Positions 33,975 through 43,450 of a stretch of 64,000 nt of DNA are shown here, in pieces; the first letter of the stretch is position 1; the number at the start of each line of letters is the position of its first letter. The stretch spans positions 22,717 to 86,716 of the forward strand of contig JBOHHE010000137.1 of NCBI GenBank assembly GCA_050700355.1, written 5' to 3'. A program made the position numbers and the translations under genes. A model generated the notes under the pieces. It had not been told where the DNA came from, searched no databases, and saw only the letters and a list, made by a program, of their open reading frames with translations. Source of the stretch: GCA-003244245 sp050700355 (GTDB lineage: Bacteria > Actinomycetota > Actinomycetes > Mycobacteriales > Pseudonocardiaceae).

Positions 33975-34801
33975 TGGCGATGGTCCAGACTCGTCGCTGT
34001 GCTGGCCGGGTGCTGCCCGGGTGGCGGGCCGCGCTGTTGGTCGTCGAAGGGCTGTGGATCTGGTATCGGCGTAATTGGCGGGCCACCGCCATCTCCAGCC
34101 TGCTGCAGCCGTTGCTGTTCCTGGTCGCCTTCGGCCTGGGTTTCGGCGCGCTGATCGATTCGGGAAATCGCGCGGATCAGGTCACGGGCGGGGTGTCCTA
34201 CCTGCATTACCTCGCGCCTGCGCTGCTAGCGGTCGGTGCCGTGCAGAGCGCGGCGTTCGAGTCGACCTACCCGATCCTGTCGGCGTTCAAGTGGCAGCGC
34301 ACCTACTGGGGTATCGCGGCTACCCCGATCACGCCTGGCCAGCTGGCCGGCGGGCAGCTGATGTGGATCGCGCTGCGGCTGACCTTGTCCGGTGCCACCT
34401 ATTTGCTGGTGATCGCGCTGTTCGGTGCGGTACAGGGGCTCGGGGTGCTCGCCGCGCTGGTCTTCGCCGTGTTGTGTGGGATGGCCTTCAGCGCGCTCCT
34501 GGTGGCATTCGCGGCGGCGCAGGACAACGAGGGTAATCGGTTCGCCGCTGTGTTCCGGTTCGTGGTGGTGCCGATGACGCTGTTCTCCGGCACCTTCTTC
34601 CCGATCTCACAGCTCCCTGACGTGATCCGGCCGCTGGCCTGGATCAGCCCGCTGTGGCACGGCACCGAACTGGCCCGTGGCGCCGCGCTGGGCAGGTGGG
34701 AGTTTTGGTCCTCGGCCGGGCACACCACTTATCTTCTGGCGTTGCTGGTGGTGGGGGCGCTGCTGTCCGTCCGGCAATTCCGGGTGAGGCTCACCCAATG
34801 A
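33974..34801 (+). CDS. ABC-2 type permease
   Basis: 275 residues with six membrane segments and the ABC-2 signature region FRFVVVPMTLFSGTFFPISQLPDVIRPLAWISPLWHG-type (RFVVVPMTLFSGTFFPISQL visible near residue 195). Forms a heterodimeric exporter core with the next protein. ATGA overlap downstream. Substrate unknown. Confidence 0.9.
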   Translation: MAMVQTRRCAGRVLPGWRAALLVVEGLWIWYRRNWRATAISSLLQPLLFLVAFGLGFGALIDSGNRADQVTGGVSYLHYLAPALLAVGAVQSAAFESTYPILSAFKWQRTYWGIAATPITPGQLAGGQLMWIALRLTLSGATYLLVIALFGAVQGLGVLAALVFAVLCGMAFSALLVAFAAAQDNEGNRFAAVFRFVVVPMTLFSGTFFPISQLPDVIRPLAWISPLWHGTELARGAALGRWEFWSSAGHTTYLLALLVVGALLSVRQFRVRLTQ

Positions 34802-35643
34802 CCGCGCTGCGTGAGGTGCCGTCCGGGGCCGTCGCGTCCCGGAGTGGGCTGTTGGTGCGAATACTGCCACCGGCCCTGTACGCCGGCCGAGCCCGGATGC
34901 TCATCGTGCGGTCCTCGCTCGCGTCGCGCAGCGCCTGGCTGGCGATCTTCTCCGGATTCTTCGAACCGCTGTTCTTCCTGCTGGCGATGGGGCAGGGGCT
35001 GGGCAGCCTGGTCGGCGAGGTCAGCGGGCCTGGTGGGCAGCAGCTGAGCTACGCGGCGTTCATCGCGCCCGGTCTACTGGCTGCCTCGGCGATGAACGGT
35101 GCGGTGTTCGACTCAACTTTCAACATCTTCTTCAAGTTGAAGTACGCGAAGCTTTATGACGCGATGCTGGCCACCCCGCTGGGCCCGGTCGACATCGCGC
35201 TGGGAGAGATCGGCTGGGCGCTGATCCGGGGCGGGCTCTACGCAACCGCGTTCCTCGGTGCGCTGCTCGGTCTGGGGCTGATCGCCTCACCCTGGGCGTT
35301 GCTGGCGCTGCCCGCCGCGCTTTTCGTGGCGTTCGCGTTCGCTGCGGTCGGGCTGGCTGCCGCCTCGTTCATGCGCTCCTGGCAGGACTTCGACCTGGTC
35401 CAACTCGCGGTGTTGCCGATGTTTCTGTTCTCTGCGACCTTTTTTCCGCTCTCGGTGTATCCGCCGGTGCTGCAGTGGCTGGTGCAGGCGTTCCCCCTCT
35501 ACCACGCCGTCGAACTGATGCGCGGGTTCACCACCGGTGTCGTCAGCTGGCCGCTACTGGGCCATCTCGTATATTTCCTGGTAATGGCCGTCTTCGGCGT
35601 CGTGGTGGCCTCCCACCGCCTGAAGTCCCTCCTGCTCCGCTAG
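34798..35643 (+). CDS. ABC-2 type permease
   Basis: 281 residues, paralogous to the preceding permease, with about six membrane segments and QLAVLPMFLFSATFFPLSVY near residue 203. ATG 34798 overlaps the preceding stop by four bases. The pair plus ATPase resembles DrrAB-type drug or lipid exporters. Confidence 0.9.
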   Translation: MTALREVPSGAVASRSGLLVRILPPALYAGRARMLIVRSSLASRSAWLAIFSGFFEPLFFLLAMGQGLGSLVGEVSGPGGQQLSYAAFIAPGLLAASAMNGAVFDSTFNIFFKLKYAKLYDAMLATPLGPVDIALGEIGWALIRGGLYATAFLGALLGLGLIASPWALLALPAALFVAFAFAAVGLAAASFMRSWQDFDLVQLAVLPMFLFSATFFPLSVYPPVLQWLVQAFPLYHAVELMRGFTTGVVSWPLLGHLVYFLVMAVFGVVVASHRLKSLLLR

Positions 35644-35679
35644 GTAGCCCTTGAAGGGCGGCCAACTAGGGTGGGCGGC

Positions 35680-37647
35680 ATGGCTGTCACGTCTGTGTTC
35701 GGGCAACTTGAGTTGTTGCTGCCTCGGGTTTCCAAGCCGGTGCAGTACGTGGGAGGCGAGCTCAACTCCACGGTGAAGGACTGGGACACCGCGGCAGTGC
35801 GCTGGGCGCTGATGTATCCGGACGCCTACGAGGTGGGGGTGCCCAACCAAGGAATCATGATCCTGTACGAGGTGCTCAACGAGCAGCCCGACGTCCTCGC
35901 CGAGCGCACCTACGCGGTATGGCCGGATCTTGAGAAGCTGATGCGCGAGCACGGTGTTCCGCAGTTCACCGTGGAGGCGCACCGACCGGTGGGGGCGTTC
36001 GACGTGCTCGGGGTCTCCTTCGCCACCGAGCTCGGTTATACCAATCTGCTCACCGCGTTAGATCTTGCCGGAATTCCGCTGCACGCGGCCCAGCGCACCG
36101 ACCAGCAGTACCCGGTGGTCATCGCGGGGGGGCACGCCGCGTTCAATCCGGAGCCGATCGCTGACTTCATCGATGCCGCGGTTCTGGGTGACGGTGAGGA
36201 AGCGGTACTTGAGATCACCTCGGTCGTGCGGGACTGGAAGGCGCAGGGCCGCCCGGGTGGCCGCTCCGAACTGCTGAACAGGTTGGCCACGATCCCCGGC
36301 GTCTACGTGCCGAGCCGCTACGAGGTCAGTTACCGAACCGACGGTGCCATCGAACAGGTCACCCCGATCAGCCCAGGCGTCCCGCAGCGGGTGGCCAAAC
36401 GCACCACGATGAACCTCGACGAATGGCCCTACCCGAAGCAACCGCTGGTACCGATCGCGGAGAGCGTGCACGAGCGGATGAGTGTGGAGATCTTCCGAGG
36501 CTGCACCCGCGGCTGCCGCTTCTGTCAGGCCGGCATGATCACTCGCCCGGTCCGGGAACGGTCCATCGAGGGGATCGGTGAGATGGTCCAGCGCGGCCTG
36601 GCGGCGACCGGGTTCACCGAGGTGGGCCTGCTGTCGCTGTCCAGCGCGGATCACTCCGAGATCGGCGAGATCACCAAAGGCCTCGCGGACCGCTACGAGG
36701 GCACCGGCACCAGTCTGAGCCTGCCTTCGACCCGTGTCGATGCGTTCAACGTCGACCTCGCCAATGAGATCTCCCGCAACGGCCGTCGTTCCGGTTTGAC
36801 CTTCGCCCCCGAAGGAGGCTCCGAGCGGATTCGCCGAGTGATCAACAAGATGGTGTCCGAAGAGGACCTCATCACTACCGTCTCCACGGCGTTCGCGGCG
36901 GGCTGGCGGCAGGTGAAGCTGTACTTCATGTGCGGCCTGCCCACCGAGACCGACGACGACGTCCTGGCGATCGCGCAGATGGCGCACAACGTGATCCGGG
37001 CCGGTCGGGAAGCCAGCGGTCGCAAGGACATTCGCTGCACGATCTCGATCGGCGCCTTCGTGCCGAAGCCGCATACCCCGTTCCAGTGGGCCGCTCAGGA
37101 GCATTCCGACGTGGTCGACGCGCGACTGCGCAAGCTGCGCGCTGAGATCAACTCCGACCGCGGAATCGGCCGCAATGTCGGGATGCGATACCACGACGGC
37201 AAGCCCGCACTCATTGAAGGTCTGCTCTCCAGGGGGGACCGGCGGGTTGGGCGGGTGATCGAGCGGGTGTGGCGCGCGGGCAGTCGGTTCGACGGCTGGA
37301 GTGAGTACTTCTCCTACGACCGGTGGATCGCCGCGTCCGTGGAGGAGCTCACCCCCCTGGGAGTGTCTCTGGCGTGGTTCACCACCCGTGAGCGCGACCG
37401 GGACGAGATACTTCCCTGGGATCACCTGGACTCCGGGCTGGACAAGGAATGGCTCTGGGACGACTGGCAGGACGCGCTGGCCGGGCGCGAGCAGGACGAC
37501 TGCCGGTGGACGCCGTGTTTCGATTGCGGAGTCTGCCCTTCGATGGGCACCGACATCGAGGTCGGCCCGAGCGGTAGGCAACTGCTGCCGATCAGCCCGG
37601 TGGGGCAGGGCTCTCCGGTCGGCAACCCCGCTTTTCAGGGTTCCTGA
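35680..37647 (+). CDS. TIGR03960-type B12-binding/radical SAM protein
   Basis: 655 residues. The N-terminal half resembles a cobalamin-binding fold (YPDAYEVGVPNQGIMILYEV; VIAGGHAAFNPEPIADFID). The central radical-SAM domain has the 4Fe-4S motif Cys275-x3-Cys279-x2-Cys282 (RGCTRGCRFCQAG), followed by LSSADHSEIGE and FAPEGGSERIRRVINK. A Cys-rich tail (CFDCGVCPS) is present. Its usual partner, the DUF2344 protein, is encoded downstream. The reaction is not known to me. ATG 35680 is preferred over an in-frame GTG nine bases upstream. Confidence 0.92.
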   Translation: MAVTSVFGQLELLLPRVSKPVQYVGGELNSTVKDWDTAAVRWALMYPDAYEVGVPNQGIMILYEVLNEQPDVLAERTYAVWPDLEKLMREHGVPQFTVEAHRPVGAFDVLGVSFATELGYTNLLTALDLAGIPLHAAQRTDQQYPVVIAGGHAAFNPEPIADFIDAAVLGDGEEAVLEITSVVRDWKAQGRPGGRSELLNRLATIPGVYVPSRYEVSYRTDGAIEQVTPISPGVPQRVAKRTTMNLDEWPYPKQPLVPIAESVHERMSVEIFRGCTRGCRFCQAGMITRPVRERSIEGIGEMVQRGLAATGFTEVGLLSLSSADHSEIGEITKGLADRYEGTGTSLSLPSTRVDAFNVDLANEISRNGRRSGLTFAPEGGSERIRRVINKMVSEEDLITTVSTAFAAGWRQVKLYFMCGLPTETDDDVLAIAQMAHNVIRAGREASGRKDIRCTISIGAFVPKPHTPFQWAAQEHSDVVDARLRKLRAEINSDRGIGRNVGMRYHDGKPALIEGLLSRGDRRVGRVIERVWRAGSRFDGWSEYFSYDRWIAASVEELTPLGVSLAWFTTRERDRDEILPWDHLDSGLDKEWLWDDWQDALAGREQDDCRWTPCFDCGVCPSMGTDIEVGPSGRQLLPISPVGQGSPVGNPAFQGS

Positions 37648-39110
37648 GTCACCGCATCCAGCGCGTCCACCAGGCCATAGCCGGAAAAGGAGGTGACCCG
37701 CTCCCCGGTGCAGCCTGGATGTGCCGAGCACGGCAGCGGGTCAGCCTGCCTGCGTAGCAGAGTGGCCAGCTCCGCAGGGCCTGCGCTGGGCCGGGATGAG
37801 GCTAGCAGCGCGGCTACCCCGGAGGCGTGGGCCGCCGCCATGGACGTGCCGCAGGCGTAGCCGTACCCGCCCTGGATGGTGGAAAGCACGCACCCGCTGG
37901 AGGATGTCCACGGTCGCTGGTCGATGTCTCCGCCCGGCGCCGTCACCGCCACCACGCCCAGCCCGAACGAGCTGTACGTCGAGATACGCCGGTTCGCCCC
38001 CACCGCCGACACCGCGACCACCCCGGGTAGCTCTGCGGGCAACACGTCGCATGCGTCGTTTCTCAGCTGGCGCGGTGGGGCGGGTGCATTGTCCCGGCTG
38101 CGCCGGCGTGGGTCGGCCAGGTCTATTCGCGCGTTGCCCATCGCGGCGACGCTGAGCACTCCCTGCGTCGTTGCGTACTCCACCGCCCGCCGGACCGCCT
38201 CATAGGCCACCGCCTGTCCGGGAATGTCGGAGCAGGCCAACAGCCACGGATCGACGAAGTAACTGCTGTTGGCGATCCGCAGCTGAGCCTTGACCGCCCA
38301 CATGAAGGCGCACACGACGTACTCGGGATAGATGAATCCGTTGTCGTCGACGACCTTCACCGAGGCCAGCCGGACTCCTGGCGCCACCCCGGTGACGCCG
38401 CGGCTGTCATCGGCGGCGGCAATGATCCCGGCCACGTGAGTGCCGTGGGAGGAGGTGGTCGGGCGCCACGCGTCCGACCTCGGATCGGGCCTGCCGGACA
38501 GACATCCGGCGGAGCGCGTGGTGTCGATGGCGGCGGCCAGGTCGGGGTGGGTCACGTCGATCCCGGAGTCGAGTACGCCGACAACCACGTCCGGACTGCC
38601 CGGGTTGATCGCCCTGGCCTGTGGTCCGCGAATCAACGCCATGTTCCACTGCTCGACGGAGCGGTCGGCGGCACCTCCTCGACGCGGCTCGGGTAGCCGG
38701 GCGGGGGTGTGCTGAACCGCCGGTCCAGCCGACCCGGCTGCGGCGGATGCCTCGGCTTGAGCGCTGTAGGCGCGGTCGAGGCCGAGCCGGTCGGCGAAGC
38801 CGGGCTCGGCGGAGGTGGCGACGGCTACCCCGATCTCCGGGTAGTAGGCGGTGCTGGTGCCGCATGCGGCCCGGATCGCCCCGGTCGTCTCGGGCCCGGG
38901 TTCCGAGGCGGCGAACAGCACGACGTAGCGCAGCGAAGGACCGGATGGGTGACATCCCGCCGGTTGGGGCGCCACCGCGGGCACATCCAGGGCGGAGGAC
39001 AGTCCGCTCAGTGCGACCACGACACCGATGGTGGCGACGACCCGCGGTCGCAGACGCAGGAACACCCACGGCCTCCAGCTGGACGGGGCACGCACCCGTG
39101 GACCGGACAT
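37635..39110 (-). CDS. Secreted subtilisin-like serine protease (S8)
   Basis: 491 residues. Signal peptide or anchor near residues 20-40 (VVATIGVVVALSGLSSAL), a propeptide-like region, then the catalytic domain with Asp in VVVGVLDSGIDVTHPDL, His in SSHGTHVAGIIAA and Ser in YACGTSMAAAHASGVAALL. Several Cys pairs suggest an exported protein. Similar to actinobacterial S8 proteases. It overlaps the radical-SAM gene end by 13 bases and lies between two genes whose products are partners. Confidence 0.93.
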   Translation of the reverse strand: MSGPRVRAPSSWRPWVFLRLRPRVVATIGVVVALSGLSSALDVPAVAPQPAGCHPSGPSLRYVVLFAASEPGPETTGAIRAACGTSTAYYPEIGVAVATSAEPGFADRLGLDRAYSAQAEASAAAGSAGPAVQHTPARLPEPRRGGAADRSVEQWNMALIRGPQARAINPGSPDVVVGVLDSGIDVTHPDLAAAIDTTRSAGCLSGRPDPRSDAWRPTTSSHGTHVAGIIAAADDSRGVTGVAPGVRLASVKVVDDNGFIYPEYVVCAFMWAVKAQLRIANSSYFVDPWLLACSDIPGQAVAYEAVRRAVEYATTQGVLSVAAMGNARIDLADPRRRSRDNAPAPPRQLRNDACDVLPAELPGVVAVSAVGANRRISTYSSFGLGVVAVTAPGGDIDQRPWTSSSGCVLSTIQGGYGYACGTSMAAAHASGVAALLASSRPSAGPAELATLLRRQADPLPCSAHPGCTGERVTSFSGYGLVDALDAVTQEP

Positions 39111-39193
39111 GGTGAAACTAACTGAGCCACGCGGGGCGGGAACGCCCAGGGCGGGAACGCCCCAGGGAAGAAACAGAGCGGTACCGTTCCTCC

Positions 39194-40171
39194 GTGGACC
39201 AGCGCCCCAACCCCTCCGCGGCTCCAGTCTGCAAGGTGCGGCTGCGCTACGCCAAACGGGGGAATCTACGATTCACTTCCCATCGTGACGTCGCCAGGGC
39301 ATTCGAGCGGGCATTGCGCCGGGCTGGATTGCCAATGGCTTATTCTCAAGGGTATAATCCGCACCCGAAGATTTCTTGGGTGGGTGCAGCGCCCACCGGC
39401 TCAGCCAGCGAGGCGGAGTACGTCGAGATTGCGCTCGTCGCCCAGGTCGAGCCGGACGTGGTCCGCGCCGAGCTTGACGCGGCCCTGCCGGAGGGGCTCG
39501 CGGTACTTGAGGGTGTGCTGGCAGGTGCCGGTGGGCTCGCCGAACGGATCGAGGCCAGCCGATGGCGGATCGAGATCCCCGGACTGGACACTGAGCAGCT
39601 GCGAAAGGCGGTCAGCGCGCTGCTCACCGCGCCAGAAGTACTGGTGGAACGGGTCACCAAGGACGGGAAGCGTTGCATTGATGCGCGGGCGGCGATTGTC
39701 TGGCTGGCAGTTGAGGATCATCCGGTGCACCCGCCCGAGCACGATCACCTACCCGAGTGTGGGATACTGACCGCGGTCGTACGGCAGGCCAGCCCGGCGG
39801 TTCGACCCGATGACGTGGTGAGCGCACTCGGCGTCGTCGCTGGACTCCGGCCCCCGGTGCCTGCAAGGGCAACTCGGGTGGGGCAAGGTCGGCTCGACGA
39901 TGGCGGTGGTCTCGTTGATCCACTGGCTCCGGACCGGGCAGCCGCCCGATTAGTTCCGGTGGAGTCCGGTGATGACGAGCCGGATCAGCACGGTGTCGGA
40001 GCACCTGCCAGCCGAGCGTCCCTTTCCGGGCAGCAGCTGGTGCACAACAGGATTGCCGTCGCCGGCGCGGTGACGGATAACGCAGAGAGCCCCTGCGCGG
40101 TCGCTTCCCGACACTCGGGACGCGCCCGGGGGCTGGAGGAGTTGAATGGCGAACGTAACGGCGCCCGCTGA
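39194..40171 (+). CDS. TIGR03936/DUF2344 radical SAM-linked protein
   Basis: 325 residues, opening KVRLRYAKRGNLRFTSHRDV and AFERALRRAGLPMAYSQGYNPHPKISW, the diagnostic DUF2344 start. In many bacteria this domain is fused to or encoded next to the TIGR03960 radical-SAM protein. The C-terminal third (LRPPVPARATRVGQG, DPLAPDRAA) is the actinobacterial extension. GTG 39194. It overlaps the RNase E/G start by 26 bases. Confidence 0.9.
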   Translation: MDQRPNPSAAPVCKVRLRYAKRGNLRFTSHRDVARAFERALRRAGLPMAYSQGYNPHPKISWVGAAPTGSASEAEYVEIALVAQVEPDVVRAELDAALPEGLAVLEGVLAGAGGLAERIEASRWRIEIPGLDTEQLRKAVSALLTAPEVLVERVTKDGKRCIDARAAIVWLAVEDHPVHPPEHDHLPECGILTAVVRQASPAVRPDDVVSALGVVAGLRPPVPARATRVGQGRLDDGGGLVDPLAPDRAAARLVPVESGDDEPDQHGVGAPASRASLSGQQLVHNRIAVAGAVTDNAESPCAVASRHSGRARGLEELNGERNGAR

Positions 40172-42686
40172 TGACCTCGGCGGACGGAGCGGCACATCCG
40201 ATCCAGATCTATCCAGGGAGACTGAGCTCGCGGCCTCATTGCCCGACAAGTTGCGGGTGCATGCACTGGCTAAGTTGCTCTCCGTGAGCAGCAGGGAGGT
40301 CATGGCAACTCTGACCGAACTCGGTGTCACGGTGCGCAGCGCGCAGTCCAGCATCGACCGGCAGAGTGCCGTACTGGTGGCGCGAACGCTCCTGCCGGAT
40401 CCGGAGTCGGAGTCGGACGTGGTCACATCCGACCCTGAGATCGACTCAGTGGCCGCCGGATTGCCGGAGCTGGGTAAGCCGGGTAAACCGCTCGCGCCAC
40501 TGTTCAACGCACCCGCACCGGTCTTTCTCCCACCGAGTTTGAAGCCTTTACCCGCCGAGGACTCCGACGTCGAGAGCGAAGAGGACCTGGACGACGGCGA
40601 GGCGGACGCTGAAAGCAGCGCGCGGCGCAGGCGTCGCCGCGGCCGACGAGGCCGGGGGCGGGGTCGGGGAAACGAGGACACCGAAGACGGCTCGACCGAA
40701 CAGATCGCCCAGCCCGTCGACGGCCCCGCTGACGACGATCGCTCCGAGGACCAGGGCGACGACCCGGCCGAGGAGGGTGGGACCGAGGAAACCGACGACG
40801 TCGGAGGACGGCGCCGGCGCCGCCGCAGACGCCGTCGGGACGTCGCCGACGATGAAGCGGTTCCCCGTGAGGACGACCCACCAGACACCGTCGTGCACGT
40901 CCGGGAGACCAAGGACCGATCCGCTGAGGACGAGGTACAGGCCGTTCGCGGCTCCACCCGCCTGGAGGCCAAGCGGCAGCGCCGAAGGGACGGCCGAGAG
41001 GCCGGTCGACGGCGGGCGCCGATCCTGTCCGAATCGGAGTTCCTGACTCGGCGTGAAGCCGTGGCGCGGACCATGGTCGTGCGTGAGGACCCTGAGCGCA
41101 TCCAGATCGGTGTCCTCGAAGACAGCATTCTGGTGGAGCACTTCGTCACCGCGTCGGGCTCAGGATCGCTGGTCGGAAATGTCTACCTGGGCAAGGTGCA
41201 GAACGTGCTGCCCTCGATGGAGGCCGCGTTCGTCGACATCGGTCGGGGCCGCAACGCGGTGCTCTACGCGGGTGAGGTGGACTGGGACGCAGCCGGTCTC
41301 GCGGGTAAGGCACGCCGGATTGAGCAGGCCCTTTCCAGCGGCGACAACGTTCTGGTCCAGGTCACCAAGGACCCGGTGGGCCATAAGGGCGCCCGGTTGA
41401 CCACCCAGATCAGTCTGCCCGGTCGGTTTTTGGTGTACGTGCCGGGTGGGCGGGCCACCGGGATCAGCCGCAAGTTGCCGGACAACGAGCGCAAGCGTCT
41501 CAAGGAGGTGCTCAAGCAGATCGTTCCCGAAGACGCCGGTGTGATCATCCGGACGGCGTCCGAGGGGGTCAGCGAGGAGGAGCTGGCTCGCGACGTGCGG
41601 CGGCTACAGGCGCAGTGGGAGGTCATCCAGAGCAGGTCGGGTTCTGGTGGAGGCCGGGCAAAGGCGCCGGAACTGCTGTACGAGGAACCTGATCTGCTGG
41701 TCAAGGTGGTGCGCGACCTGTTCACCGAAGACTTCCGCGAGCTGGTCGTCCAAGGCGAAGACGCCTGGGACACAGTCGAGGGTTATGTCAGGCACGTGGC
41801 CCCGGACCTGATGGCCCGAGTACGGCGCTACGCCGGTGACGGCGATGTGTTCGGCGAATTCCGGATCGATGAGCAGATCACCAAGGCGCTTGATCGAAAA
41901 GTGTGGCTGCCTTCGGGTGGTTATCTGGTCATCGATCGTACCGAGGCGATGACCGTGATCGACGTCAATACCGGCAAGTTCACTGGATCGGGCGGCAACC
42001 TCGAGGAGACCGTCACCCGCAACAATCTCGAGGCGGCCGAGGAGATCATTCGCCAGCTCCGGCTCCGGGACGTCGGCGGAATCATCGTGATCGATTTCAT
42101 CGACATGGTGCTGGAGTCCAATCGTGACCTCGTGCTCCGGCGACTCACCGAGTGCCTGGGCCGGGACCGTACCCGGCATCAGGTCGCCGAAGTCACCTCG
42201 CTCGGTCTGGTCCAGATGACCAGGAAGAAGGTCGGGACCGGTCTGCTGGAGGCGCATTCGACCAGCTGTGAACACTGCAAAGGCCGCGGCGTGCTGGTGT
42301 CCGCGGAGCCGGTGAACGTCCGCAGTGTGGCCCCGCCGCCCGCATCCGGAACTCGCGACGCCAGTGGGAACGGCGCCCGCCGGGCCCGGTCACGTGGCCG
42401 GGGGGCAGGTGGTGACGCTGTGGTGGCGGAGCGGCCCGGCCCGGAGGAGGACCAGCCGATTGCCGAGGAGACACCGGTGTTACCGGAGATCACCACCGGT
42501 GAGCCCGCTACGGCAGCGGTCGCGGAGACCGAGGAGCTAGGGTTGGGGGTGCCGCAGCAGGCGGTGCGCACGACGACACGGCGCCGCCGGGCCGCCTCAA
42601 GGCCTGCGGGGCCTCCGGTCACCGATCAGCAGGAAGGCGCGGATAAGAGCGCGCAGGTGTCCTCCGCTGTCCAGCAAGCCGGGTGA
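40146..42686 (+). CDS. rne: Ribonuclease E/G
   Basis: 846-residue endoribonuclease of mRNA decay and rRNA maturation. Long disordered N-terminal region rich in Arg, Asp and Glu, preceded by an IF2-N-like segment (VHALAKLLSVSSREVMATLTEL, residues about 37-58). Catalytic core from about residue 310: the S1 domain with GNVYLGKVQNVLPSMEAAFVD, the DNase I-like domain with GGYLVIDRTEAMTVIDVNTGKF, and the zinc-link CEHCKGRG. Disordered C-terminal tail. ATG 40146 follows GGAGGAG. Arrangement (domain in the middle) is typical of actinobacterial RNase E. Confidence 0.95.
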   Translation: MANVTAPADDLGGRSGTSDPDLSRETELAASLPDKLRVHALAKLLSVSSREVMATLTELGVTVRSAQSSIDRQSAVLVARTLLPDPESESDVVTSDPEIDSVAAGLPELGKPGKPLAPLFNAPAPVFLPPSLKPLPAEDSDVESEEDLDDGEADAESSARRRRRRGRRGRGRGRGNEDTEDGSTEQIAQPVDGPADDDRSEDQGDDPAEEGGTEETDDVGGRRRRRRRRRRDVADDEAVPREDDPPDTVVHVRETKDRSAEDEVQAVRGSTRLEAKRQRRRDGREAGRRRAPILSESEFLTRREAVARTMVVREDPERIQIGVLEDSILVEHFVTASGSGSLVGNVYLGKVQNVLPSMEAAFVDIGRGRNAVLYAGEVDWDAAGLAGKARRIEQALSSGDNVLVQVTKDPVGHKGARLTTQISLPGRFLVYVPGGRATGISRKLPDNERKRLKEVLKQIVPEDAGVIIRTASEGVSEEELARDVRRLQAQWEVIQSRSGSGGGRAKAPELLYEEPDLLVKVVRDLFTEDFRELVVQGEDAWDTVEGYVRHVAPDLMARVRRYAGDGDVFGEFRIDEQITKALDRKVWLPSGGYLVIDRTEAMTVIDVNTGKFTGSGGNLEETVTRNNLEAAEEIIRQLRLRDVGGIIVIDFIDMVLESNRDLVLRRLTECLGRDRTRHQVAEVTSLGLVQMTRKKVGTGLLEAHSTSCEHCKGRGVLVSAEPVNVRSVAPPPASGTRDASGNGARRARSRGRGAGGDAVVAERPGPEEDQPIAEETPVLPEITTGEPATAAVAETEELGLGVPQQAVRTTTRRRRAASRPAGPPVTDQQEGADKSAQVSSAVQQAG

Positions 42687-42698
42687 GCACCCCTGGTT

Positions 42699-42729
42699 TG
42701 CGCCGGTCGGAAGGCTGGGGTGTATCCTC
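42699..42729 (+). promoter_or_regulatory. Possible promoter of rplU-rpmA
   Basis: TTGCGC (42699-42704) and TATCCT (42724-42729) are separated by 19 bases in the gap between rne and rplU. Spacing is a little long, so this is a tentative sigma-70-type promoter. Confidence 0.35.
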
Positions 42730-42839
42730 GGTCTCGGCCCGCCCCACCCGGCGGGCCGCAGTATGTATGTCCCCATCAATGTGTATCTCAGAATGTGCGT
42801 CCCAGTCTCATCCACATCGAACAGCAGGAGTCCCACCCG

Positions 42840-43148
42840 ATGTACGCGATCGTGAAGACCGGCGGCAAGCAGTACAAAGTAGCTGTCGGGGACGTCGTCG
42901 AGGTGGAGAAGCTCGAAGGCGAACCGGGTAGTGCGGTCAGCTTTCCCGCCGTGCTCCTTGTTGACGGCTCCGAGGTGACCACTGACGCCGCTGCCCTCGG
43001 CGCGGCCTCGGTCACCGGGAAGGTCGTCGAGCAGACCAAGGGCCCCAAGATCCGGATCCACAAGTTCAAGAACAAGACCGGCTACCACAAGCGCCAGGGA
43101 CACCGGCAGAAGCTGACCCGCGTTGAGGTCACCGGCATCTCGAAGTGA
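42840..43148 (+). CDS. rplU: 50S ribosomal protein L21
   Basis: 102 residues; MYAIVKTGGKQYKVAVGDVV is diagnostic, and the C-terminal HKFKNKTGYHKRQGHRQ is the rRNA-binding signature. Start ATG 42840 follows CAGGAG. Cotranscribed with rpmA. Confidence 0.98.
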   Translation: MYAIVKTGGKQYKVAVGDVVEVEKLEGEPGSAVSFPAVLLVDGSEVTTDAAALGAASVTGKVVEQTKGPKIRIHKFKNKTGYHKRQGHRQKLTRVEVTGISK

Positions 43149-43179
43149 CGCTAGCAACATCTCGGAGGTAGCGAACACC

Positions 43180-43437
43180 ATGGCACACAAGAAGGGCGCC
43201 TCCAGCTCCCGGAACGGCCGCGACTCCAATGCCCAGCGGCTCGGGGTGAAGCGGTTCGGCGGCCAGGAGGTTAACGCCGGCGAGATCCTCGTTCGCCAGC
43301 GTGGCACCAAATTCCACCCCGGCGTGCATGTCGGCCGTGGTCGGGACGACACCCTTTTCGCTCTTGAGGCCGGCTCGGTGCAGTTCGGCACCAAGCGCGG
43401 GCGTAAGACCGTCAACATCGTTCCTGCGCAGGCCTGA
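43180..43437 (+). CDS. rpmA: 50S ribosomal protein L27
   Basis: 85 residues; MAHKKGASSSRNGRDSNAQR and FGGQEVNAGEILVRQRGTKF are diagnostic. The N-terminus begins without the cleavable leader found in Firmicutes. ATG 43180 follows CGGAGG. Confidence 0.98.
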   Translation: MAHKKGASSSRNGRDSNAQRLGVKRFGGQEVNAGEILVRQRGTKFHPGVHVGRGRDDTLFALEAGSVQFGTKRGRKTVNIVPAQA

Positions 43438-43450
43438 GCTCGATCTTCAG

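Noticed and set aside
36058..37731. 557-residue minus-strand frame
   Set aside because: Shadow of the radical-SAM gene; low-complexity His/Arg/Asp-rich translation with no motif.
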